Part shown: piece by piece, positions 18,523-27,159 of the stretch | Position numbering within the stretch: the first letter of the stretch is position 1 | Layout: each line of letters opens with the position of its first letter | Assembly: GCF_001741865.1 (NCBI RefSeq) | Contig: NZ_CP017147.1 | Coordinates: 2,533,001-2,597,000, forward strand | DNA from: Bosea vaviloviae | GTDB taxonomy: Bacteria > Pseudomonadota > Alphaproteobacteria > Rhizobiales > Beijerinckiaceae | Direction of reading: 5' to 3' | Length of the DNA stretch: 64,000 nt | Notes under the pieces: model-generated | Seen by the model: the letters and a program-made list of their open reading frames with translations, nothing else | What the model was told of the DNA's origin: nothing | Database searches by the model: none | Program-made: the position numbers and the translations under genes

Positions 18523-19935
18523 ATGAACGACGTCTCGCGCCACCTCACCGACCTCGCCTTCCTGCCGGCCCATGTGCTGGCCCGCGAGATCGCCGCCAAA
18601 AGATTGTCGCCCGTCGATGTCGTCGATGCGTTCCTGAAGCGCATCGACAGATTCGAGCCGAAACTTCAGTCCTTCGTCGCCGTCTACGGCATGGACGCCA
18701 GGCTTGCGGCCGAGGGCGCCGACAAGGCGATCCGCTCCGGCCATGCCGTCGGCCCGCTCCATGGCGTGCCGGTGGCGCTGAAGGATCTGATCGAGCTGGA
18801 GGGCCGCATCACCACCGGCGGCTCGGCGAATTGGCGCACGCGCCGCTCGACCGTGACCGCGACGATCGCCAGGCGTATGATCGCGCAGGGCATGATCGTG
18901 CTCGGCAAGACCCATACCGTCGAGTTCGCCTTCGGCGGCTGGGGCACGAACCAGCATATGGGCACGCCCTGGAACCCCTGGGACCCCGAGCATGCGCGCA
19001 CGCCCGGCGGCTCCAGCAACGGCTCGGGCGTGGCGGTGGCGGCGCGCCTCGCGCCCTGGGCGATCGGCACCGACACCGGCGGCTCGGTCCGCCTGCCAGC
19101 CGCCTTCTGCGGCTTGACCGGTCTCAAGCTCACCATCGGTCGGGCCTCGACCTATGGCATCCTGCCGCTCTCGACCTCGCTCGACACGCCGGGTCCGATG
19201 GCGCGCGATGTCGAGGATGTGGCGCTGCTCTACAATGTGCTGCAGGGGCCCGATCCGCTCGATCCCAATACGCGCGGCATCCTGCCCGTCGATCCGCTGC
19301 CGACGCTGAAGCGCGGCGTGCGGGGCCTGCGGCTCGGGCGGATGCCGGCCTCCGAACGCGCGGGCTGCGCGGAGGAGGTGCTGGCGGCCTATGACCGCTC
19401 GCTCGAGACGCTGGCCGGGCTCGGCGCCGAGATCGTCGATGTCGTGCTGCCCTTCACCTTCAGCGATTTCACCAGGGCGCAGGCGATCCTGGAGGCGGAG
19501 GCGTATTTCAACGACGGCGCGATGGCGGACGACGCCGGCGTGGTGATGGACGATGTCGTCAGGGCCCGCGTGCTCGTCGGGGCCAGGGTCTCGGCCCAGG
19601 ACTATCTTGCGACCAAGCGCCAGCAGGTCGAGTGCAAGGCCCTGATGGCGGCGGCGATGGCGGGCGTCGACGCGCTGCTGACGCCGAGCACGGCGATGGC
19701 GGCGATCAGGCTCGACGAGGTCGACCAGGACCTGATGCCCTCGCGTTTCACCCGCTTCGGCAATTTCATGGAGATGTGTGCACTCTCGCTGCCCAACGGC
19801 TTCACCACTGGCGGCCTGCCGCTCTCCTTGCAGATCTGCTGCGCGGGCTATGAGGAGGCGATGGCGCTGCGCATCGGCTACGCGCTGCAGCAGGCGACGG
19901 ACTACCACAAGCGCGTGCCGGCGATGGTGGCGTAG
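18523..19935 (+). CDS. Amidase (amidase signature family)
   Basis: Ser-cisSer-Lys amide hydrolase of 470 residues. The triad can be placed: K87 in VALKD, cis-Ser S164 in PGGSSNGSG, and the nucleophile S188 in GTDTGGSVRLPA, with the 24-residue spacing seen in GatA. It is not the GatA of the Glu-tRNA amidotransferase, since gatB and gatC are absent and it is coupled by 4 bases to a substrate-binding protein gene. The pair probably captures and hydrolyses an external amide; the substrate is unknown. Confidence 0.9.
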   Translation: MNDVSRHLTDLAFLPAHVLAREIAAKRLSPVDVVDAFLKRIDRFEPKLQSFVAVYGMDARLAAEGADKAIRSGHAVGPLHGVPVALKDLIELEGRITTGGSANWRTRRSTVTATIARRMIAQGMIVLGKTHTVEFAFGGWGTNQHMGTPWNPWDPEHARTPGGSSNGSGVAVAARLAPWAIGTDTGGSVRLPAAFCGLTGLKLTIGRASTYGILPLSTSLDTPGPMARDVEDVALLYNVLQGPDPLDPNTRGILPVDPLPTLKRGVRGLRLGRMPASERAGCAEEVLAAYDRSLETLAGLGAEIVDVVLPFTFSDFTRAQAILEAEAYFNDGAMADDAGVVMDDVVRARVLVGARVSAQDYLATKRQQVECKALMAAAMAGVDALLTPSTAMAAIRLDEVDQDLMPSRFTRFGNFMEMCALSLPNGFTTGGLPLSLQICCAGYEEAMALRIGYALQQATDYHKRVPAMVA

Positions 19936-19984
19936 GAGGCGCAAACCTCTCCGTCATTCCGGGGCAGGCTGATTATCCGCGGAA

Positions 19985-20135
19985 CCGCGCCGTCATCCCG
20001 GACAAGCTGCGAAGCAGCGCCGATCCGGGATCCATCGGAGGGCCAATCCTTTGACGGGCTTGGCTCTACGATGGATCCCGGATCTTCGCTTCGCTACGTC
20101 CGGGATGACGGCGCGTTTCTGAGCCACGACAATAT
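19985..20135. repeat. Family C palindromic repeat
   Basis: The arms are GCGCCGTCATCCCGGACAAG...GATCCGGGATCCAT and ATGGATCCCGGATC...GTCCGGGATGACGGCGCG around a loop of about 40 bases. A half copy occurs at 3333-3365. It follows the amidase stop and may terminate transcription. Confidence 0.85.
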
Positions 20136-20225
20136 CCTCTGGTAAGGCAAAGACGACAGGAAACGGGTGGGTTCGTCCCCGGCGATGGGCGAGTTTGCGG
20201 TCTCCCGCAAGCAGGAAACGCCCCC

Positions 20226-21449
20226 ATGTCGTCGCCCGTCCCGATCGCTCTTCTCCTCGCCGGCGTCTCCTCGCAATTCGCCGACAAGCTGGCGCTCGAC
20301 ACGATTTCGCTGGCCGCGACGCAAGGTGGGGCGAGCCCGCGCCTGGTCGGTCTGCTGGTGGCGGCGCAATCGGCGGCCTGGTTGCTGGTCTCGCTGCCGG
20401 CCGGCGTCTTCGCCGACCGGATCGCGCCGCGGAGCCTTGTCATGCTCGGCGGCGGGCTGATGCTGGCGGGCTCGCTGATGGGGGCAGGGCTGCTGGCGCT
20501 GGGCCTGGTCGGATGGCCCCTGGGCCTCTCGACCTTCATCGCGGCTTCGGGGCCGGTGGTGATCGCGCTGTCGATCTTCGTGCTGCTGCCGCGCATGGTC
20601 GCGGTGTCGACATTGCCGAGCGCCAATGGCCGGCTCGAGCTCGGCCGCGCCTGCTTCAGCCTGGCCGCCCCGCTGATCGCCGGCTGGGCGGTGGCGCGTG
20701 GCATGGGTGCGCTCGGCCTTGTCCTATGCGCGCTGGCAGGCCTCGTCGTGCTCGTCGCCGCCACGCGCCTGCCGGGAAACCGTCCGCCCGCCCAGCCGCG
20801 TCAGCCGCTGCATCGCGCCATTGCCGAGGGCGGTGCTTTTGTAGCGCGCCATCCTTATCTGCGGCCGATCGCACTCTGCGCCATCGGCTGGAACATGGCC
20901 TTCTTCGCCTTCCTCGCGATCGTCACGCCTTATGCAGCCCGCGTCCTGCTGCTGGCGCCCGAGACGATCGGCCTTGCGTCCTCCGTCTATGGCGCGGGCC
21001 TGATCGTGGGCGCGCTCAGCGGCCCCATCTTGATCGCAAGACTGCCGACCGGCCTCTTGCTCGTCTTCGGTCCGGCTTCGTCATTATTCGGAGCAGGACT
21101 GCTCGCGCTTGCCCCGGCCTCGCTCGGCTGGCCGGCGCTGGCGCTCGCCTTCTTCCTGTTCGGCTTCGGGCCGATCCTCTGGTTCATCACCCAGACCAGC
21201 CTGCGCCAGGCGGTGACACCGCAGGGCCTGCTCGGCCGCGTCAGCGCCACGCTCACCACGGCGATGTACGGCATGCGGCCGGTCGGGGCGCTGGCGGGAG
21301 GTCTCGCTGGCGAATGGCTCGGACTGCAGATAGCGATGCTGCTGCCGGTCGGGCTTTTTGCGCTCTCGACGCTGGCGATCCTGGCGTCGCGGATGCCTGG
21401 GCTCAGGACCATGCCGGAGGGCGAAATGATGCCGATGGTCCGGGCATGA
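20226..21449 (+). CDS. MFS transporter
   Basis: Major facilitator of 407 residues with 12 predicted membrane helices. The loop between helices 2 and 3 carries the MFS motif A-like GVFADRIAPRSL (about 60-71), and a central basic loop (about 181-202, RLPGNRPPAQPRQPL) separates the two six-helix halves. The layout resembles EntS-like exporters. The ligand is unknown. It is a single gene converging with a toxin-antitoxin pair. Confidence 0.85.
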   Translation: MSSPVPIALLLAGVSSQFADKLALDTISLAATQGGASPRLVGLLVAAQSAAWLLVSLPAGVFADRIAPRSLVMLGGGLMLAGSLMGAGLLALGLVGWPLGLSTFIAASGPVVIALSIFVLLPRMVAVSTLPSANGRLELGRACFSLAAPLIAGWAVARGMGALGLVLCALAGLVVLVAATRLPGNRPPAQPRQPLHRAIAEGGAFVARHPYLRPIALCAIGWNMAFFAFLAIVTPYAARVLLLAPETIGLASSVYGAGLIVGALSGPILIARLPTGLLLVFGPASSLFGAGLLALAPASLGWPALALAFFLFGFGPILWFITQTSLRQAVTPQGLLGRVSATLTTAMYGMRPVGALAGGLAGEWLGLQIAMLLPVGLFALSTLAILASRMPGLRTMPEGEMMPMVRA

Positions 21450-21509
21450 GAGGTTAGCACCCGGAGGGCCAGGGTCTGGGGCCAATCGCCGAACCGGCCC
21501 CGTCTCTCG

Positions 21510-21818
21510 TCACGCGGGATTGATACGTTCGACGCCGCTGAGCTTGAAGCCGAGCGCTTTCAGGACGACGAGCAAGGTGCTGAGTGTCGGATTTCCCTTG
21601 GGGCTGAGGGCCCGATACAGCGATTCGCGCGACATCCCGGCGTCGCTGGCCAGCTTCGACATGCCTTGTGCTCGCGCGACAATGCCGATCGCTTCTGCGA
21701 TCTCGGCCGCGTCCCCTGTGGCAACGGCGTCTGCAATGAAGCCCTGCGCGACGATTGGATCGCCGACGAGTTCGGCAATGTCGAATGGCCTGGAGATATG
21801 GTCAGGATTTCCGCTCAT
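21510..21818 (-). CDS. Addiction module antidote protein, HTH type
   Basis: DNA-binding antitoxin of 102 residues from the family paired with short HigB/RelE-like toxins. The C-terminal half has the helix-turn-helix (MSKLASDAGMSRESLYRAL, about 53-71) and the signature KGNPTLSTLLVVLKALG (74-90). Its start overlaps the toxin end by 17 bases, so expression is tightly coupled. Confidence 0.92.
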   Translation of the reverse strand: MSGNPDHISRPFDIAELVGDPIVAQGFIADAVATGDAAEIAEAIGIVARAQGMSKLASDAGMSRESLYRALSPKGNPTLSTLLVVLKALGFKLSGVERINPA

Positions 21819-22107
21819 GCTGCCATCCTTTCAGGTCGCCAATCGCTTTCTCGATATCCCTGGCTTGCGTAGCTTTGTCGCCGCCACCGAGGAGCAGGAG
21901 GAGGATGTCGCCGCGTTTCGCGTAGTAGACGCGATATCCCGGCCCATGATCGATCTTCAGTTCGCTGACGCCGTCGCGCAGGAAGCGTCCGTCGCCGGGG
22001 TTGCCTCGCTGCAGCCGAAGCAGGCGCGTCGCGATCCGACGCCGGGCTTCGGCATCACGTATACCAGCAAGCCACCGATCGAATGCCGGCAGAACCTCAA
22101 TCTGCAT
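21802..22107 (-). CDS. Type II toxin, RelE/ParE superfamily (HigB-like short form)
   Basis: Toxin of 101 residues. Family features are FDRWLAGIRDAEARRRIATRL (about 9-29), LRRLQRGNPGD-like text at 30-40 and GPGYRVYYAKRGDILLLLLGGGDK (about 55-78). Such proteins are mRNA interferases or gyrase poisons. It is the first gene of a two-gene operon with its antidote and has its own palindromic promoter just upstream. Confidence 0.92.
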   Translation of the reverse strand: MQIEVLPAFDRWLAGIRDAEARRRIATRLLRLQRGNPGDGRFLRDGVSELKIDHGPGYRVYYAKRGDILLLLLGGGDKATQARDIEKAIGDLKGWQHERKS

Positions 22108-22109
22108 AG

Positions 22110-22139
22110 TCGATATGTAGCCTGAAAGCTACAAATGTC
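22110..22139 (-). promoter_or_regulatory. Promoter-operator of the second toxin-antitoxin pair
   Basis: The minus strand shows -35 TTGACA (about 22139-22134) and, 16 bases on, TACATA as the -10. A perfect inverted repeat TGTAGC-N6-GCTACA (22116-22133) lies between and over these boxes, a good site for autorepression by the antidote. Confidence 0.6.
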
Positions 22140-22174
22140 AAACGATTATCGTGCTGGGATGGTGCATCGGTCGG

Positions 22175-23077
22175 TCATGAGCGGGCGGGGCGCGCCGCCA
22201 GCAGCACGCCAGCGACGATGATCGCGATCGAAACCCCTTCCGTCACCGCTGGAACCTCGCCAAGAAAGACGATGGCGAGGAGCGAGGCGGCGACCGGCAC
22301 CAGCGCGATCATCGCAGCCGCTGCCGCGGAGCCCAGCAGGGCCACGCCGCGATTGAAGCTGATCAATGCGACGCTGCTCATCAGCACGCCCTGATAGAAG
22401 CCCTGGACCGCGATCTCGGCGGTCGGGGCCTGTCCGAGACGGCTGATGCCGAGGACGAGATAGACCGGCACGAAGATCACCGCCGACCAGAAGCAGATCA
22501 GCGCCGCCGACTGGATCGCGCTCAGGCCGCTGCGGCGCAGGAGCAGCGTGTAGCTGGCCCACATCGCCGCCGCGAGCGCGAGAAGGCCGAGCCCGAGCAG
22601 GCTTGGCGCGGCCTGCCCGCCATTCGCGGTCAGAACGAGGCCGCCAAGCCCAGCGGCAATGGCGGCATAGCCGGCGAGCCGGATCGTGCCGGGGCGCTCG
22701 CGCAGCAGCATCCAGCCCAGCAAGCCGGCGAAGACCGGCATCAATGTCGGCGTCACCGAGGCGGCGCGGGCGGCCGAGGTCATCTGCACGCCGAGTGCGA
22801 CCAGAATCGCGAAGGGAGCGCCCCAGAGCAGCGCGAAGACGAAGCCATTGCGCCAGGCTCGGGGCGGCAAGCCGCGCAGCAGCACCGGCGCGAGCAGGAG
22901 CGCACCGATGCCGTAGCGCAGCGCGGTCAGGTCCCAGACGCTGAGGATGCGGGTGACGCTGAAGCGCGTGACGACGAACCAGCCCGAAAAGATCGAGACG
23001 CTGAGCCCGGCCCAGAGAAAGCCGCGCAGCATTGTCGAGCCCGGGTTGGGCGTGAGCAAATCCCGTTGCATAGGCAT
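22175..23077 (-). CDS. EamA/DMT family transporter
   Basis: Inner-membrane protein of 300 residues with about ten helices in two EamA repeats (roughly 15-140 and 155-295), as in drug/metabolite exporters such as RhaT or YdcZ relatives. The second repeat shows the usual LVPVAASLLAIVFLGEVP ending. Start taken at ATG 23077 (MPMQRDLL) or 23071; the longer open reading to 23263 adds non-family residues. The ribosome site is weak. The ligand is unknown. It lies downstream of the pirin gene on the same strand, 46 bases apart. Confidence 0.85.
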   Translation of the reverse strand: MPMQRDLLTPNPGSTMLRGFLWAGLSVSIFSGWFVVTRFSVTRILSVWDLTALRYGIGALLLAPVLLRGLPPRAWRNGFVFALLWGAPFAILVALGVQMTSAARAASVTPTLMPVFAGLLGWMLLRERPGTIRLAGYAAIAAGLGGLVLTANGGQAAPSLLGLGLLALAAAMWASYTLLLRRSGLSAIQSAALICFWSAVIFVPVYLVLGISRLGQAPTAEIAVQGFYQGVLMSSVALISFNRGVALLGSAAAAAMIALVPVAASLLAIVFLGEVPAVTEGVSIAIIVAGVLLAARPARS

Positions 23078-23123
23078 GGTGGCTTTCGAGGGGGGCGCGG
23101 GGTGGCTGCAGCCTGAGCTTCTC

Positions 23124-24044
23124 TCAGCCCTCCGGCAGCGGAATGAACTCGGTCTCGTCGCCGGGCACGGTGTCGAAGCGGCCGGCCTTCCACTCCGCCT
23201 TGGCCTGGTCGATGCGCTCCTTCGAGGAGGAGACGAAGTTCCACCAGATATGGCGCGGCCCATCCATCGGCTCGCCGCCGACGATCATCAGGCGGGTCTG
23301 GTCGACGGCGAGGATCGAGATGCGGTCGCCGGGCTTGAAGATCAGCAATTGGCCGGCGCCGAACTCGTCGCCGGCGATGTCGACCTTGCCCGTCACGATA
23401 TAGATCGCGCGCTCGTCATAGTCGGGGTCGAGCGGCAGGATCGCGCCGGGCGAGAGCACGGCCTCGGCATAGAGCGCCTCCCAGGGGAATTTCACCGGCG
23501 AGGTCTGGCCATAGGCTGAACCCATGATCAGGCTGATGCGCTTTCCGCCCTCATTGAGGCGCGGCAGCTCGGGCGCGGCGTGATGGATGAACTCCGGCGC
23601 GTTCTCCTCATGCGTCTTGGGCAAGGCGAGCCAGGCCTGGATGCCGTAGAGGCGCGGGCCGCTGGCGCGCGCCTCGAGGCCGGTGCGCTCGGAATGGACG
23701 ATGCCGCGCCCGGCCGTCATCAGATTGACGGCGCCGGGCTTGATGGCGAGCGCGGTGCCGAGTGAATCGCGATGCATGATCTCGCCGTCGAAGAGATAGG
23801 TCACCGTGGAGAGCCCGATATGTGGGTGCGGGCGCACGTCGAGCCCCTCGCCGAGATGGAACTCGGCCGGGCCCATCTGGTCGAAGAAGATGAAAGGGCC
23901 GACCATCTTGCGCCCGATCGAGGGCAGGGCCCGCCTGACCGAGAAGCCGCCGAGATCGCGTGCGCGCGGCACGATCACCTGCTCGATCGCCTGGCAGGAG
24001 CGGGCATCGCCCAGGACGGGATCTTCGTCAGGTAGCTGGGACAT
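23124..24044 (-). CDS. Pirin family protein
   Basis: Bicupin protein of 306 residues. The metal ligands of pirin are present with the right spacing: H73 and H75 in RPHPHIG, H117 and E119 in GIVHSERT. The C-terminal cupin is shown by IYIVTGKVDIAG. Bacterial pirins are redox-sensitive iron proteins; some have quercetinase activity or modulate pyruvate dehydrogenase, and which applies is unknown. Start at ATG 24044, eight bases after GGAG. The upstream neighbour on the same strand is a quinone-reductase-like flavoprotein, so a small redox or detoxification unit is plausible. Confidence 0.92.
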   Translation of the reverse strand: MSQLPDEDPVLGDARSCQAIEQVIVPRARDLGGFSVRRALPSIGRKMVGPFIFFDQMGPAEFHLGEGLDVRPHPHIGLSTVTYLFDGEIMHRDSLGTALAIKPGAVNLMTAGRGIVHSERTGLEARASGPRLYGIQAWLALPKTHEENAPEFIHHAAPELPRLNEGGKRISLIMGSAYGQTSPVKFPWEALYAEAVLSPGAILPLDPDYDERAIYIVTGKVDIAGDEFGAGQLLIFKPGDRISILAVDQTRLMIVGGEPMDGPRHIWWNFVSSSKERIDQAKAEWKAGRFDTVPGDETEFIPLPEG

Positions 24045-24127
24045 GAGCATGGCTCCTTGCTTCGCCTGAATCTGACGGGATTGATCGGCTCCGGCAAGAG
24101 CGCTCAGCGCTGGGCAGCCCGGCATGC

Positions 24128-24688
24128 TCAGGCGGCCTCGCCTCGTGACGCAGGGGCGGCAAGCCGCCCGAGCCGCGCGACATAGTGCTCGGCCGCTGCC
24201 TGCAGCGCCTCGTCGTCGGCCTTGTGCGCATTGTAGATCAGGAAGGGCTCGGCCCAGGCGAGGTCGCAGCGATGGGCGGTGGCCCTAAGCGGCTTCAGAA
24301 GGTCCCGCAGCGGGAATAGGTTGGCGCCGTCCGGCGCATAGGCTTGGCAGGTGTTGCCCGCGGTGGCGACGACTAGCAGCGGCTTGCCGGCGAGTTTCGC
24401 ACCCTCCGTTTCATAGGCGATGTAGAACATCCGCGTCAGAACGGCGTCCTGCCAGGCCTTGAGTAGCGGAGGGGTCGCGTACCATTGCACCGGGAACTGG
24501 AAGACGATGCTGTCGGCTGCGATGAGGCGCGCGACCTCGACATCGGCGTCTACCCGGCCATCCGGATAAAGCGCCTCCATGTCGGCGATCTCGACATCCG
24601 GCAGCGGGCGGGCGGCCTCGACGAGCGCCCGGTTGGCGCGCGACTGCGCATAGCGGGGGTGGAACAGCAGGATCAGGGTCTTGGGCAT
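24128..24688 (-). CDS. NAD(P)H-dependent flavoprotein oxidoreductase (KefF/YwrO type)
   Basis: Flavodoxin-like quinone reductase of 186 residues binding FMN or FAD. The family fingerprint FQFPVQWYATPPLLKAW is at 63-79, preceded by a Rossmann-like first strand LILLFHP. It likely reduces quinones in two-electron steps to avoid radicals. It is divergent from a LysR regulator gene across 85 bases holding an inverted repeat, the classic layout for LysR control, and the pirin gene follows 83 bases downstream. Confidence 0.9.
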   Translation of the reverse strand: MPKTLILLFHPRYAQSRANRALVEAARPLPDVEIADMEALYPDGRVDADVEVARLIAADSIVFQFPVQWYATPPLLKAWQDAVLTRMFYIAYETEGAKLAGKPLLVVATAGNTCQAYAPDGANLFPLRDLLKPLRATAHRCDLAWAEPFLIYNAHKADDEALQAAAEHYVARLGRLAAPASRGEAA

Positions 24689-24732
24689 GGCAATCTCCTT
24701 TGCGGTGACCGGAGAATGCTGCGCGCCAGAAA

Positions 24733-24763
24733 ATCATTCCAATGGATGATTTGTATACAGTAT
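24733..24763. promoter_or_regulatory. Divergent promoter/LysR site between the oxidoreductase and its regulator
   Basis: The inverted repeat ATCAT-N8-ATGAT (24733-24750) fits the T-N11-A pattern of LysR boxes and is followed by the AT-rich GTATACAGTATC, a likely -10 region. It lies midway between two divergent starts. Confidence 0.5.
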
Positions 24764-24773
24764 CATCCATCCC

Positions 24774-25694
24774 ATGAATTTGCGTGCCGTCGATCTCAAC
24801 CTGCTCGTCATCCTCGACGCGCTGCTCGAAGAGGCTCATGTCTCGCGGGCGGCCGAGCGTCTCGGCCTGTCGCAGCCCGCGGCATCGAGCGCACTCGAGC
24901 GCTGCCGCCAGCTCTTCGGCGACAGGCTGCTGGAACGCGGCGCCGGGGGCATGGTGCTGACGCCGAAGGCCCAGGCGCTGGCGCAGCCGGTCAAGGATGT
25001 GCTGGCCGGCATGGCGGCGCTGTTGCGGCAGCAGGAGCCCGACCTGTCGACGATCCGGCAGACGGTGCGGATCGTCATGGCCGATCATCCCGCCGCGCTC
25101 ATCGCGCAATCGCTGCACCGGCGGCTGGCCGCGACCGCACTAGGGATCACCATCGCCATCATGCCCTGGCATGGCGCAGGCGCTGCGCTCGAAGGACTGG
25201 CGCGGGGCACGATCGATCTCGCGGTCTCGGTCTTTCCCTCGGTCGAGGCCGATTTCACGCGCCAGGAATTGCTGCGCGAGACCTATCGCGTTGCGATGCG
25301 CAAGGGTCACCCGGCGGCTGTCGATTTCGATCTCGATCGCTGGCTGGCCTATCCGCATGTCCTGGTCTCGGGGCGCGGCGAGACCCATGGCGCGCTGGAC
25401 GAAGCCCTGGCGCGGCTCGGCCGTAAGCGCCATGTCGGCATGGTCGTGCCAAGCTTCCTGATGGTGCCGCCGCTGCTCGCGGGCTCGGACATGATCGTGC
25501 TGCTGCCGAGCCGCTGCCTGCCACTCTCCGGCCGGGAAAGCCTCATCGCATTGCCGCCGCCGATCGCGGTCGAGGGCTTCCCGCTGCACATCGCCTGGCA
25601 CAAGCGCCGCGCCCGCGATCCTGCGGTCCAGCATGTTGCGCGCTTGGTGGAGGAGCTGGTCGTCGGCCTGCCGACAGGGGCCGGCGCCGGTTAG
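24774..25694 (+). CDS. LysR family transcriptional regulator
   Basis: Regulator of 306 residues. The winged helix-turn-helix spans about 4-62 (LRAVDLNLLVILDALLEE, then HVSRAAERLGLSQPAAS), as in the NodD/LeuO-like branch. The effector domain fills the rest. It is divergent from the NAD(P)H oxidoreductase gene, which it most likely controls in response to a quinone or electrophile; that role is inferred from layout only. Confidence 0.92.
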   Translation: MNLRAVDLNLLVILDALLEEAHVSRAAERLGLSQPAASSALERCRQLFGDRLLERGAGGMVLTPKAQALAQPVKDVLAGMAALLRQQEPDLSTIRQTVRIVMADHPAALIAQSLHRRLAATALGITIAIMPWHGAGAALEGLARGTIDLAVSVFPSVEADFTRQELLRETYRVAMRKGHPAAVDFDLDRWLAYPHVLVSGRGETHGALDEALARLGRKRHVGMVVPSFLMVPPLLAGSDMIVLLPSRCLPLSGRESLIALPPPIAVEGFPLHIAWHKRRARDPAVQHVARLVEELVVGLPTGAGAG

Positions 25695-25770
25695 ATGGCT
25701 TTCCACGTAACCTGCCCCGTCATTGCGAGCGCAGCGAAGCAATCCAGAGGGCGTAGAGCGAGCCCTCCTG
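25694..25770. repeat. Family A palindrome, copy 2, left arm (interrupted by IS)
   Basis: This arm, starting GATGGCTTTCCACGTAACCTG and continuing through GTCATTGCGAGCGCAGCG and GAAGCAATCCAG, pairs with 27160-27221 beyond the insertion sequence. Its last 19 bases (25752-25770) are identical to the reverse complement of 41207-41225 in an uninterrupted copy. Confidence 0.9.
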
Positions 25771-25845
25771 TTGGGGTGGACGGCCCCCGATCGGCATCTG
25801 TGTGCCAAGATGAGGTTGTCGAAACACCATCTGAGGAGGCCGTCC

Positions 25846-26892
25846 ATGGATCAGGTTATACGCATTGGGTTGGATACGTCGAAGCGTCTTTTTCAACTGC
25901 ACGGGGTCGACGCGGCGGAGCGAGTGGTGCTGAAGCGCAAGCTGAGCCGGTCGGCGATGGAGGCGTTCTTCGCCCGTCTTCCGCCGACGTTGGTGGTCCT
26001 GGAGGCGTGCGGGGCCTCGCATCACTGGGCCAGGGTGCTGACGGCGATGGGTCACGATGTGCGGCTGATCGCGCCGCAGCTCGCCAAGCCCTATGTGAAG
26101 CGTGGCAAGAACGACGCGGCCGATGCGGAGGCCTTGTGCGAGGCGGCCGGGCGGCCGAGCATGCGCTTCGTGCCGATGAAGAGCGCCGGGCAGCAGGCCG
26201 ACCTGATGTTGGCCGGGATGCGGGAACGGCTGGGGCGGCGGCGGACGCAGCTCGCCAACACGATCCGGGGCTATGGGGCCGAGTTCGGCCATGTGGGAGC
26301 CAAAGGCGCCGCGCATGTGCGCCCGCTCCTGGAGACGGTGCAGGACGATCCGGAGATCCCGCCCCTGGCCCGAGAGATGTTCGCCGAGCTCGCCCTCGAA
26401 CTCGCCGAGCTCGAAGAGCGCCTTTGTGCCATCGAGGTGCGGCTGAAGGCCTGGCATCTTGCGAACGAGGCCTCGCGCCGGCTGGCCGAGGTGCCGGGGA
26501 TCGGCCCGATCATCGCCACCACGCTCGTGATGAAGACGCCCCATCCCGAAGCCTTCCGGTCGGGGCGGGATTTCGCGGCCTGGATCGGACTGACGCCGAA
26601 GGACCACTCGACCGCCGGCAAAACCCGCCTCGGCCGGATCACGCGGGCCGGCGACGAGACCTTGCGCAGCCTCCTCGTGGTCGGCGCGACGGCGGTCGTC
26701 TGGCAGGTGCGGCGCGGCAAGGCCCGGCGGCCGATGCCCTGGCTCACGAGCCTGCTCGCCCGCAAGCCACCCAAGCTCGCCGCGATCGCACTCGCCAACA
26801 AGCTCGCCCGCATCGCCTGGGCCCTCCTGGCGAGGGGCGGACGCTATCGCACGAGCGACGCGCGGCCAGAGGCCTGCCCGGCCGCTGCCTGA
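25846..26892 (+). CDS. IS110-family transposase (IS1111-like recombinase)
   Basis: RNA-guided recombinase of 348 residues. The N-terminal RuvC-like DEDD set is intact: D10 in GLDTSK, E53 in LEACG, D90 and D93 in KNDAADAEAL. The C-terminal Tnp domain has the helix-hairpin motif VPGIGPIIATTL (about 216-227) and the catalytic serine candidate S255 in KDHSTAGKTRLGRI. A strong GAGGAGG ribosome site sits 8 bases before ATG 25846. No frameshift is seen, so the protein looks functional. The long noncoding stretch is downstream of the gene, as in IS1111 elements. Confidence 0.93.
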   Translation: MDQVIRIGLDTSKRLFQLHGVDAAERVVLKRKLSRSAMEAFFARLPPTLVVLEACGASHHWARVLTAMGHDVRLIAPQLAKPYVKRGKNDAADAEALCEAAGRPSMRFVPMKSAGQQADLMLAGMRERLGRRRTQLANTIRGYGAEFGHVGAKGAAHVRPLLETVQDDPEIPPLAREMFAELALELAELEERLCAIEVRLKAWHLANEASRRLAEVPGIGPIIATTLVMKTPHPEAFRSGRDFAAWIGLTPKDHSTAGKTRLGRITRAGDETLRSLLVVGATAVVWQVRRGKARRPMPWLTSLLARKPPKLAAIALANKLARIAWALLARGGRYRTSDARPEACPAAA

Positions 26893-27142
26893 CCGAGATC
26901 CCGGCGCGGACACCAACCTCCGCCGCGCCGGCGAGCCGAGCTTGCAAGACAAGGAGCAGATGGTGGGATCGGTCGATCCTCGACGAGGGCGATGCCGCGC
27001 AATCCAGTGGCCGTCACAGGTCGCTATCCTGTTTGGCTCCCTCGCCGCGGAAACCATCTTGGCCAGCGGAAACCCCGCACAAACAGGCCGGACACATGAC
27101 CGCAAGCGACCAGACCAACCACAGCTTCCATCTTGCAAATAA
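26893..27142 (+). ncRNA. Candidate bridge-RNA region of the IS1111-like element
   Basis: A noncoding right end of 250 bases. It contains GCAATCCAG at 26999-27007, which is complementary to CTGGATTGC, the sequence across the insertion point in the empty repeat. A small hairpin CCTCG-A-CGAGG (26979-26989) lies just before it. The RNA ends and fold are not determined; placement rests on the known position of bridge RNAs in this subgroup plus this match. Confidence 0.5.
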
Positions 27143-27159
27143 GGGGCCGTCCACACATG

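Larger units (their letters stand above)
25771..27159 (+). mobile_element. IS110-family insertion sequence, IS1111-like, complete
   Basis: An element of about 1389 bp. The ends are defined by comparison with an empty paralogous repeat at 41181-41260. Subterminal 12-bp inverted repeats GTGGACGGCCCC (25776-25787) and GGGGCCGTCCAC (27143-27154) lie 5 bases inside each end, the mark of the IS1111 subgroup. TG is shared at both junctions and is the likely core dinucleotide. It carries a single transposase gene, and a 267-base noncoding right end where IS1111 members encode their bridge RNA. Confidence 0.85.
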
